This document shows, piece after piece, positions 1 through 9,582 of a stretch of DNA of 64,000 nucleotides. A model generated the notes under the pieces. It saw nothing but the letters and a program-made list of their open reading frames with translations, searched no databases and was not told the origin of the DNA. Numbering within the stretch: the first letter of the stretch is position 1; every line of letters starts with the position of its first letter. Source of the DNA: Siphonodentalium dalli (taxonomy: Eukaryota > Mollusca > Scaphopoda > Gadilida > Siphonodentaliidae); assembly GCA_032622095.1 (NCBI GenBank), contig CP136065.1, positions 66,455,031-66,519,030 on the forward strand. Direction: 5' to 3'. Both the position numbers and the translations under genes were made by a program.

Positions 1-263
1 TTCTCGCTATTCCACCCCGTTCTGTTTCTATATCCCCTAATTTGCAGAAGATAAAATGCATAATTGAGGTGACTAATGGGTGGACATCGCCAACTTAATT
101 TCAATTTGATCCTATGTCTCCCATAGCGGTTGAGACCTCAGCAGAATGAGGTTCCCAGAGGATGAATTTGGTGATGCTAACCCACCATGCGGTATAGTGT
201 CACTAAATTCACTCTCAGGGGACCTCAATCTGCAAATGGCAGACACAACTAATTCAAGGTTTG
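1..263. mobile_element. Double-hairpin element 1 (cut by window start)
   Basis: Right part of a type I copy: the core with CCCCTAATTTGCAGAAGAT, then the right hairpin starting GCAGAATGAGG and ending CAATCTGCAAATGGCAGAC. Its left hairpin would lie before the window. Confidence 0.85.
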
Positions 264-863
264 ATAGTCATGCTTGGTGTTTGCGATGGATCAGAAAATC
301 TATGGGTCAAAACTTAGGCCATTTGACAATATTGTCGGCCATTTATATTTCGGGAATTCAAATGGAAGTAACACTAAAAATAATTTGATGTATTAATATC
401 ATGAATTTGAACAGAATACAACAATGAATTTATAGATATCGGATAATTATAAGGGTCGGTTATTTTTTTTTTTTACAATTATGTTATTTAAATCTAAATT
501 GCGTTTACACATGCGATCTACTGTAACTTACGCAACTTGCATTTATTTGAGACAACATATGCTCGTATATTGTTTACTCATGGACAAATCCTTCAAACTA
601 TTGAAATTCTAGACGCACGCATTGAGAAAATGACCCAAGCCTGCAGCAAGTAATTAATTACTATGGCGACTTCCCGGCTGCTCTTGTCTTGACGGCGTAT
701 TGGATTATGTACTCCATTGTCTGTAGAAAAAGACCTTGGGCAATTGGCAATATTTTATCGGGCCATTTCATATATTTCTGGGGAAATGCCCCCCGGCAGC
801 GTGAACACTGCTGCTCACCCTATGTTGATGATGGGTGTCAACTATCATACAATTGTGAAGTTA

Positions 864-1257
864 GGGTGAAGTTAGTGATGCTATGCCGAACAGTGGGCTA
901 GCATCACTAAATTCACCTTCTGGGGACCTCATCCTGCATGGCCTCATCTGCTATGGGAGACATAGACTCAGATTGAAGTTCCCAAATGGTGAATATTGCG
1001 ATGTACACCCATTGGGAACCTCGATTATGCAATGTGTCGTCGGCCAATTTGGGGATATAGAAAAACTAAACTATCAAAGAAATAGAATCTATGTGAAGAA
1101 GTTTCTATAGAAATTTGATAAATCAAGAAACTTTCGCAGAATGAGGTCCCCAGAGGGTGAAATTAGTGATACTTGGCAGCTTTGAGGGATAGTGTCACTA
1201 AATTCACCCTCTGGGGACCTCATTCTGCAAATGACAGACACACTATTTCAAGGCTTG
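864..1257. mobile_element. Double-hairpin element 2 (type II core)
   Basis: Two hairpins flank a core with CCAATTTGGGGATATAGA. The left hairpin lacks its outer arm. The core and right hairpin are nearly identical to the inverted copy at 4075-4511, including the unusual loop motif GCAGCTTTGAGGGATAG. Confidence 0.9.
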
Positions 1258-1275
1258 TTGGGCCGCTATTATTAA

Positions 1276-1472
1276 CCCTTCCATGACTTGAGCTTCCAGA
1301 AATTTTGTGATAACCCTGTGCCAATGCATTCTCTTATATATATACAAGTTTCCCCAATAGGGAGCCTCGCAATATCGCACATATAAGAGAAGACAAGACA
1401 TTGGCCTAAAAATATTTACCTTGACCTTGTAAGCCAGTGCATTCTCTTATATATGCGAGGCTACCTTTGGGT
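1276..1472. mobile_element. TTAA hairpin MITE a1 (truncated, shell a)
   Basis: TTAA (1272-1275) then CCCTTCCATGACTTGAGCTT, a degenerate first hairpin and the first arm of the second. The 3' part is lost at about 1472. Confidence 0.8.
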
Positions 1473-1769
1473 AAAGAATTCTACTAAACAATTTACACTT
1501 ACGGCTTGGTTTCAGTTGGCAATGTTTTGGACTTCACAGCCGTTTTACTCTTATTTGGACTGGAGTCGATAATTTTAACAGCAGGTTTTCTGTAAAGCAT
1601 TATACTAAAGAAATTAGGCGCCAGTATAAAAATGTAAGTGTCAATGACACTGTAGCTCAACTTGGAGAGGGGATAATGTTATACATTACAGTCAATGGAG
1701 CGATAAGGAGTGCAGAAAGTTTAAATCTTTAATTAATACCAGAGGTCAACGTGAAAAGCCATATGAAGT

Positions 1770-2240
1770 CTGGGATCAATTGGACAAAATATGTTGGCTA
1801 TAGGGCATGCCAAAGTATCAAATCAAAGTATCAAATCAAAGATGGCTGCCAGTGGCCATGTTTTTCATCGAAATTCATTCAAAATCGATAGTTCCCATCT
1901 CATCCTCAACATGCTTGTAATGTTTCAAAACAATTTTCCAATAAATGCAGGCTGCAGGGTGTGCCGATGGATTCAAATTTAAAATCCAAGATGTCCACTG
2001 GCAGCCATATTTTTTAAAAACAAATTTAGAAAAAATTTGATGGCTCCAACCAGAAGATCCATATGAAGATGGGCGACGACCGGATGAGAGATGTGGCCTC
2101 TAGGGTGTGCTAAGGGAAATTGTTGATGATTGGACACATGGACACCAACCCATGGCAATAACTCAAACTTCACTTTGTAAAGTTGAGGTAAAATTGATAG
2201 GAAAATGTTGGGAGGATATTGTATGTATGTCGTTCTCAAG
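1770..2240. repeat. Dispersed repeat containing AAGATGGCTGC, second block
   Basis: Same family as 34920-36060: AAAGATGGCTGCCAGTGGCC, ATCCATATGAAGATGGGCGA and GTGTGCTAAGGGAAATTGTT. Confidence 0.82.
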
Positions 2241-2324
2241 AATGATGAATGCATCAAATGTTAGATTATCCGAATTAAGATAAGACAACTCTTTCAGAGT
2301 GTTTCAGTTGTCAAAGTGGGTTCG

Positions 2325-2985
2325 TGCAGAATTACATACAAGTCTGTAAAACAACTATCATCAACAAGTACATGAAAAAATATGTTGACTTGTTCTTATT
2401 TCCATTTATATTAACACTTTCATGATTGGAGCTACGCTGTGCAGTGCATCATTAAAGATCCTGTGCCAGTGCATTCTCTTAGATATGCGAGTCTAACATA
2501 GGGAGCGTCGCATGTATGAGTATGCACTAGCTGCAAAGGTAAATATTGTTAGACCAATGCATTCTCTTATATATGCGAGGGAGACTCACATATATAAGAT
2601 AATGCATTGGTACAGGGTTTTCGCAAAATTTCAGGAAGCTCCAGTTAATAACTCTCCAATAATGAGATTTTGCATGTCAAACCCATTGTTATGCAAACAT
2701 TAGTTTTACTTTTACAGTGGATAACAGTTCAATAAGAAACCAAAGTTTAATAAATCCACGATGGTAAACATTGGAAAAGGTCAAAGCATTAAAAAAATAT
2801 TCTGAAAATCATATTCAGACTAGAATATTTGAACTTACTACACGATTAACAATGTTTGTTGATAAATCATGTAACAGATTTGTTTTTACATAACATTGGC
2901 TTCAACATGGGACATTTCATTATAGGAGAACTATCAATAATGAATATAAGAACAGAGTTTATCTATTTCTCCATGTTCTTCTTAC
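2325..2985. repeat. Dispersed repeat Q, copy 1 (interrupted by MITE a2)
   Basis: Shares with 31735-32105 the blocks GTCTGTAAAACAA, CTCCAATAATGAGATTTTG and GGAGAACTATCAATAATGAA, in the same order. MITE a2 accounts for the extra 230 bp. Confidence 0.85.
2414..2644. mobile_element. TTAA hairpin MITE a2, with an empty site elsewhere in the window
   Basis: Flanked by TTAA at 2410-2413 and 2645-2648; start CACTTTCATGATTGGAGCT, end AGGAAGCTCCAG. It interrupts repeat Q; the uninterrupted copy of Q at 31735-32105 has a single TTAA at 31797-31800. Confidence 0.92.
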
Positions 2986-3043
2986 AGAGGTGATGTTTTT
3001 ACAGACTTGTATTTCTTTTGCACATTGCGAGTCCCTTAGATCC

Positions 3044-3487
3044 AAGCCTTGAAATAGTGTCTGACATTTGCAGAATGAGGTTTCCAGAGGTTGATTTTAG
3101 TGAACGCTATCCCACAAAGGCTAGCATCACCAAATTCACCCCATGGGGGGGGACTCATTTCTGCTTCGGCCTCATCTTCTGGGAAGTACCTATAGTCACA
3201 AATTAACATCGTTTTTAGTCACTTTTTCCCCTTCTGTTCAGTTTCTATATCCTCTAATTGGCAGAAGATAAAATTCATAATCGAGGTGACTAATGGGTGA
3301 ATATCACCAACTTCAACTGAGTAACTTCAATCTGATACTACGTCTCCCATAGCAGTTGAGGACTAAGCAGAATGAGGTTCCCAGAGGGTGAATTTAGTGA
3401 TGCTAGCTCTCTGTGCGGGATAGTGTCACTAAAATAACTCTGGGGACCTCATTCTGCAAATGTCAGACACTATATCCAGGCATGCTT
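3044..3487. mobile_element. Double-hairpin element 3 (complete, type I)
   Basis: Complete copy with outer inverted repeats (AAATAGTGTCTGACATTTGC at left, GCAAATGTCAGACACTATA at right). There is an imperfect hairpin at each end (GCAGAATGAGG ... CTGC) and a ~240-bp core between. Useful as the reference structure for the family. Confidence 0.92.
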
Positions 3488-4074
3488 GGGTGCCTTTAAA
3501 ACAACACTCCCTGGCTATTTAGCGTTAACACGTGAATATCTGGTGGGTTGGTCAACTTTTTAAAAGAACCCAGAACGCAATGTCATTTAGAATACAATTT
3601 AATAAGGCAAACGCTCTGTTTGCATGCAACTTGAATCTAACAAATAACAGCCAAGGACGACATGCTATTAAATTTGGTGCAATACGTGTGAATTCATACG
3701 ACGTTTATATATTTTGTCTTAAGTCAGTGTTTCTCATGGTCCATACAGTGACCTTCGCATAATTGCAGGAAAATGTTTAGAAAATAAACATGCTTTCGGG
3801 AATTACCTACATTTCTCAACTTAAAGTAAGATTTTTGTTTTTAAAAATTCAATTACTTTTCAAAGACGTGGATAAATTAACACACAATTTTAAAGAAAGG
3901 AATAAAATATCAAGGGCTTTTAATTTCCGTAGACACCATGGAAATCACCAATATCCCACAATTATTTTCTCGTGAAGTTAGACGTGAACTGTCTTAACAG
4001 AATGTTTCATTCTGGATTTTTTTCATAATCTCAAAAGTCACATGATATATAAAGTAAAATGTTCAGAACCAGTC

Positions 4075-4511
4075 CTGAGTTTAGTGTGTCAGTCATTTGC
4101 AGAATGAGATCCACAGAGGGTGAATTTAGTGACACTATCCCTCAAAGCTGCCAAGTATCACTAATTTCACCCTCTGGGGACCTCATTCTGCGAAAGTTTC
4201 TTGATTTATCAAATTTCTATAGAAACTTCTTCACATAGATTCTATTTCTTTGATAGTTTAGTTTTTCTATATCCCCAAATTGGCCGACGACACATTGCAT
4301 AATCGAGGTTCCCAATGGGTGTACATCGCAATATTCACCATTTGGGAACTTCAATCTGAGTCTATGTCTCCCATAGCAGATGAGGCCATGCAGGATGAGG
4401 TCCCCAGAAGGTGGATTTAGTGATGCTAGCCCACTGTGCGGCATAGCATCACTAACTTCACCGTCTGGGGACCTCATTCTGCAAATGACAGGCACACTAA
4501 ACTCAAGCTTG
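4075..4511. mobile_element. Double-hairpin element 4 (complete, type II)
   Basis: Complete copy. Its reverse complement nearly matches element 2 at 864-1257 over the core and one hairpin, whereas the outer termini differ (TTTAGTGTGTCAGTC at left). Confidence 0.92.
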
Positions 4512-4633
4512 TTCAGAACGAACGTGATATGACGAACAAAATACAACCATTTTGCCTGAATAGATGAAACTAATGTTCAAACCCAATAAAGCAATTTCCT
4601 CATCACGAGCATGACCACAAACAGCTCAGAGAA

Positions 4634-4955
4634 CCACATTTGCAGAATGAGGCCCCCAGAGCGTGAATTTAGTCCCATGCATGGCCTCATCTGCTATGGG
4701 AGATCTTGACACAGATTTAAGTTCCGAGATGGTGATGTGCCCCCATTGGGCACCTCGTTTTTGCACTGCATCGTCTGCCAATTTGGGGATGTAGAGAAAC
4801 TAAACTAAAAAAAGATTGTTTCAAAAGAAACAAAATAAACTTGTCAATTTGATAGACACTTTCCAGAGAAGATGAGAGTTGGGCATATGGAGGTCCCCAG
4901 AGGGTGAATTTAGTGATGATAGCCCACTGTGTGTCACTAAATTCACACTCTGGGC
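4634..4955. mobile_element. Double-hairpin element 5 (degenerate, type II)
   Basis: Starts CACATTTGCAGAATGAGG. The first hairpin is reduced to a stub and the second runs into the 25-base G tract at 4956, which is the end of another element or an expansion of the hairpin's own CTGGGG run. Confidence 0.8.
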
Positions 4956-6671
4956 GGGGGGGGGGGGGGGGGGGGGGGGGTAGTAAAATATTTGCAGGAA
5001 TGTATGCCGTTTTTTTTTTGCATCTGGCATTTTCGGGGACCCACCACCCCCAAACCTGCAAAATTTAGTCCCAATTTTTTGACACCAACCCCCCAAATTT
5101 CACTAATATTGGTCTAAAATCGCATAAAACTCTACTGATATCACTCATATGAGTGGGAATTATCTTAATTAGTTCAAATAACAGTTTAACCTGTTTCAGA
5201 AGCTGTTTTAATTTAAAAAAAAAAGTTTTATAAATTGCTGATCATCTGTAAACCTAGGTCATTGTGCAGAATGCACAAAATTTCATAATTTCTAACTATT
5301 TCCTGATTAGTCTGTCAACCAGCCCATTATCTAACATATTCCATACCACTTGTGTTAGTCTACTTGAGCAACTTACTTCTATTATACTAAACTAGCTGAA
5401 ACAGGCTCCCTTTGGGAGCCTATATTCAGCGTCGGAGATACCTGTGGGACTTCGCACACATTTTGATCTTAGACAGAGCCTTCATTTAGCGGTGGCCCCT
5501 TTGTGCGCTTCAAGCACATTTGGTCATTGAAACATTTTGATTTACATATATTGTTTTTATATTTTTGTTTAAGAGTGAATTCCTTGCTCAAACAAAACCA
5601 ATTTTTTTTATTTTTTTTAATTAAAAATTTTTGAAAAATTAATACCATTATAATATCCGCCAGGGTACCCTGAGTCACCACACCAAATTTGGTTGAACTC
5701 GGTCCAGGGGTTTGAGAGAGAAATCTGGACAGATCTTACTCGTTTATATATATATATATAGATGCCAAGCAGTCGCAGCACTATAACAGACTTGGATACT
5801 TTAGGTCTTGTGAGAGATCATCTGAGTTGAAAGACATGTAAATAATTCACTGATTGGCTTGATGCACTGATGACAGATAGTTTCTACCAATTGATAGTCA
5901 CATTACTGTTTGAGACAGTTGCTCGCTCTTTTTCCGTGCACACAATGATCTAGGTATTAGTTACATCAGGACAAGTTTACTTATATATGCAAACTTAGGT
6001 CATTGTAAAGGATACACACAATTCCATAATTTCTAACAATTTACCGATTAGTCTGTGAACCAGCCCATTATCTAGCATTATGCCTTAACACTTGTGTTAG
6101 TCTACTGGAGCAACCTCTGTTATAATAAATGACAAACAGTCACTATGCCAGACTTGGATATTTTAGGTGTTGTGAGAGTAACCGATCATGAGTTGATAGA
6201 CATGCAAATATTTCACTGATTGGCTTGATGCACTGATGAACAGTGTGATGACAGTTACATTTTAGCCATTGATAGTCACATTAATGTTTGAGACAGTTGC
6301 TCATTCTTTTTCCATGCACACAATGATCTAGGCTTTAGTTACATCAAGACAAGTTTATTTCAGTTTTACATTTTTCAAAGCTTCTTTCCGAAGCGTATCG
6401 GGAAGGAAATTTTTCACTCACCCGCCCCATATGCAACATGCCATACATGTAGCTTAATGTCATCTCCACTAAGGCCCATATGAGATCCCAGCATCATAAA
6501 TATGGTGTTTTTGCAGTTATAAATTCTTATATGTTTTAAAGTTCTTTAGTAAAAATTTGCATGATGTCAGCTGATGAGGTTGTAAAAAAACGTGTTTTTT
6601 GCCCCTTGGGCCACCCACCACCCCAGCATACGTTCCTGCAAATTTGTTACTACCCCCCCCCCCCCCCCCCC
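4956..6671. mobile_element. 1.7-kb segment bounded by inverted G/C tracts
   Basis: The left edge is 25 G then TAGTAAAATATTTGCAGGAA. The right edge, reverse complemented, is 19 G then TAGTAACAAATTTGCAGGAA. So ~27-bp inverted repeats sit beside homopolymers. Inside, a ~370-bp unit is directly duplicated, and the first copy is interrupted. It may be a transposon; no protein is seen. Confidence 0.6.
5240..6352. repeat. Direct duplication (~370 bp) with an insertion in the first copy
   Basis: Segments 5240-5390 plus 5760-5982 correspond to 5992-6352 (shared AGTCTGTGAACCAGCCC-type and CACTGATTGGCTTGATGCAC blocks). The ~370 bp at 5391-5759 are missing from the second copy. This insert has GGCTCCCTTTGGGAGCC at its start and a TATATATATATAG tail, and a related inverted piece lies at about 6785-6920. 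Confidence 0.75.
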
Positions 6672-7073
6672 TGTGTGAGCTTAATATCTCTAATATATAT
6701 AGAGGTTATAAGGGCAGTAGTTTTTTAATTGAGTAAGGAGTTGAATCTAAATAAAAGGGAAAAAAAAAGAAAGAAATTAATTTTGTATTTAAACGTTCAA
6801 AACGTGCCTGAAGCACACTAAGGGACCACTGCTGAATAAATGCTCTGTCTAACATCAAAATGTGCGTGAAGCACACAGGGGCTGTAGGCCCCTAACGCAC
6901 AATGGGAGCCTGTTTCAGCTGGTAGTATATAATTTGTATAGCTGGTATTTTTCCCAAGGGGCCTGAGGTTGGAACCATGGAACAGACAGAACAAACACAA
7001 AACTAAGTTTCCTCTCCCCTCAGTTGTGGGAACTTTATTTATTTATATATAATATATAGTCCAGGAGACTTAA

Positions 7074-7383
7074 CCCTTTACCCAACAGAACGGCCCTGTG
7101 CCAATGCATTCTCTTATATATGTGAGTCGACCATAGGTCGCCTCGCATAGATAAGAGAATGCATTGGCTTTTTAGGCCAATGCATTCTCTTATATATGCG
7201 AGGCGACCTATGGTCGACTCGCATATATAAGAGAATGCATTGGCACAGGGCATAACTGTAACCATCACAATGTGGTCAATGAGCCGGCTCCAATGATATC
7301 CATATTTGTATGGTTTTATTGAGACAGACCCAAGATAATTTAGGCTGTTGCAGCTTTATTTGGCCGGTTTGTTGGGTAAAGGG
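7074..7383. mobile_element. TTAA hairpin MITE b1 (shell b, complete)
   Basis: TTAA at 7070-7073 and 7384-7387. Terminal repeats are CCCTTTACCCAACAGAACGG and GGTTTGTTGGGTAAAGGG. Two hairpins with ~32-bp arms (GCCAATGCATTCTCTTATAT... ) occupy 7096-7253, and the two hairpins are also inverse copies of one another, so four arms can pair locally or end to end. Confidence 0.95.
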
Positions 7384-7504
7384 TTAATATTTGTGTTTGT
7401 TCTATCAGTTTGTACTTGATAGTTTGACTACAACCAAGATCGCTCCGTAATTAACATCAGGAATGATGGATGAATGATCAAAGTCCAAGTTTCCTTAGAC
7501 ATAA

Positions 7505-7768
7505 CCCTTTCATGGGGTTCATGATAGGAGCTGCGCTGGTGCGGCATTAAAGATCATGTGCCAGTGCATTCTCTTATATATGCGAGTCTTCCATATGGAG
7601 CCTCGCATATATAAGAGAATACACTGGCTTACTAGCTCAAGGTAAATATTGTTAGGCCAATGCATTCTCTTATATATGCAAAGCTCCCTATGGGAGACTC
7701 GCATATATAAGAGAATGCATTGGCACAGGGTTTTCGCAAAATTTCAGGAAGCTCCAGTCATGAAAGGT
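7505..7768. mobile_element. TTAA hairpin MITE a3 (shell a)
   Basis: Left ACCCTTTCATG (left TTAA decayed to ATAA), two hairpins, right GCTCCAGTCATGAAAGG followed by TTTAAA. The second hairpin is nearly perfect. Confidence 0.9.
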
Positions 7769-7843
7769 TTAAACCAACTTGTCATCGGTTGTTCTAGAAT
7801 CTGGTTTACTTTCCACATTACTCTCCTCTAGCAGAGTTCATGT

Positions 7844-8190
7844 CAAGCCTGAGAATATGGTGCATCACATTTGCAGAATGAGGTCCCCAGAGGGTATATT
7901 TAGTGAAGTTACCCCGTACAGCGGGCTAATGTCACCAAATTAATCCCCTGGGATCCTTATTCTGCATGGTCTCATTTGCTATGAGACACCTAGACTCAAA
8001 TTTAAGTTCCTAGATGGTGTCTATTGAGATGTGCACCCATTGGGCACTTCGATTATGCAATGTATCGTCTGCCAATTTGGGGATATAGAGAAACAAAACT
8101 AAAAAGAAAAAGAATCTTAGTGAAAAAGTTTCTAAAGAAACTGAAAAACTTGTTAATTTGATAATAAAGATACTTTCCAAGATAAATTGT
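7844..8190. mobile_element. Double-hairpin element 6 (3' truncated, type II)
   Basis: Left terminus CAAGCCTGAGAATATGGTG, a first hairpin and a full type II core ending near TAATAAAGATACTTTCCAAG; the second hairpin is missing. It lies about 0.7 kb beyond the PDS5 stop, possibly inside the 3' UTR. Confidence 0.85.
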
Positions 8191-8254
8191 ATATTTTTTA
8201 ATTGCCATTTGATTTGACAATTCATGTGTAGTAGAGAACAAATATTATATCTTC

Positions 8255-8510
8255 TATGGACTAAGCCAGATTAACTCTTGCTATACTAAATACTCATTGA
8301 TAATTAGTTATCCCATTGGAAATATTCAGATAATAAGAACAACAAACGACCATCGTTTGTTGAACTTATTATCTGAACATTTCCCACCAATGAATAGGAA
8401 TCCTACTGCACTTTCTATTGTCTGCTCATATATCTTGAACACACCTCTAAATGAATAATAGACTATTCCAATGTATATCCTTATAACTGAATGGGAGAAT
8501 CCATTCAGTA
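8255..8510. repeat. Dispersed palindromic repeat T, copy 1
   Basis: Contains AAATACTCATTGATAATTAG, then inverse blocks CAGATAATAAG and CTTATTATCTG around a short centre, then TGAATAATAGAC. Other copies are at 32095-32250 and 43520-43890. Confidence 0.75.
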
Positions 8511-8572
8511 CAGAAAGGGTTAAACTCCACTATAGGAGATTGATGTAAACCAACATCTTTAACCAATCCATG

Positions 8573-8815
8573 ACGGGAACTTCCTGAAATTTTGCGAAAA
8601 ACTGCCAATGCAATCTGTTTTATATGCGAGTCCCCCCATATGAAGCCCCGCATATATAAGAGAATAAATTGGCCTAAAAATATTTACCTTGACAACCAGT
8701 GCATTCTCTTATATATGCGAGGCTCCCTATGGGAGACTCGCATATATAAAAGAATGCACTGGCACAGGATCTTTTATAATAATGCTGCACCAGCACAGCT
8801 CCCGTCATGAAAGGG
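8573..8815. mobile_element. TTAA hairpin MITE a4, 56 bp beyond the PDS5 stop
   Basis: Left TTAA at 8569-8572; first hairpin degenerate, second nearly perfect (AGTGCATTCTCTTATATATG). Right end CCCGTCATGAAAGGG; the right TTAA has decayed. It lies immediately downstream of the PDS5 stop codon and is probably transcribed in the 3' UTR. Confidence 0.9.
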
Positions 8816-8870
8816 ATGACAACCGATATCACAAGCTGATTTTAGTCGGAGGAAACTTGGACAGAGCTCA

Positions 8871-9582
8871 TTAAGAAACTTTCCAAGAAGAATCAACATA
8901 CTCGGCCTGCTTCCCTGAATCTTGTCGTGATCTTTTGACCGGAGTCACTTCGTCCTCCGACTGATGTCCGCGCTTTCTCCCTGACCCACTCCGAGAACTT
9001 TGTACTGAACTAGGTGTGTTGCTGTCTGATCGTGTCAGCCTCATCTGAATAGGAGTCGGAGCTGGGGAAGCCGCCTTTCCTTTCGTCCCATTCACAGATT
9101 TTGTATTTTCGACTTGTTTTAACTTAGATTTAGCAGTCTGTTTACCTTCAGTGGATTGTTTATCAACATTGTGTTTAGCTGCGGCTTGTTTAGGTTCGTT
9201 TTTAGGTTCGTTTTTACTACCTAATTGTTTCTTATCAGCTTTAGCTTTCGTAGCTGGCTGTTTTGTTTTCGAGTTGTCACTCGTATTTTTGGATTTTGGA
9301 ACAGACTTTGTGCTGCTAGATTCACCCTTTGATTTAGATTTATTTGCAGCTTGTTTGAAGTCTGTTATTTTGGACTGTTTTGTTGCTGGTTTCACAGCTT
9401 CAGCTTTAACAGTTTTCCGTTTATTCCTTTCTGGAGAATTTTTATCTGTGGATGTGGAGATATCGGATATGTCAGATGATCTTGATCTGTCGGGTGACGT
9501 GTCCATTGATGATTCTGAAGCCTTACTGCTACCACTCATATTCCTCAGTCGTGATGGACCCTGCTCTGCTTCAGCCTTTTTT
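8871..9582 (-). CDS. PDS5: PDS5 terminal coding exon (disordered C-terminal tail)
   Basis: A 712-nt exon for residues 908-1144 and the TAA stop. Acceptor TTTTTGACAG. The protein is low-complexity and rich in Lys, Ser, Asp and Thr, with basic nuclear-localisation-like clusters (ERNKRK, GRKRG, PVKRSR) and many SP/TP sites. This resembles PDS5 tails in composition, though canonical RGRP AT-hooks are not seen. QSKITDFK at residues 977-984 resembles a PCNA-interacting (PIP) motif lacking the final aromatic residue. Assignment to PDS5 rests on phase, splice sites and the absence of an intervening stop; a separate downstream gene is a less likely alternative. Confidence 0.82.

Noticed and set aside
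4717-5096. Proline- and glycine-rich minus-strand ORFs
   Set aside because: Created by the 25-base G tract and transposon sequence.
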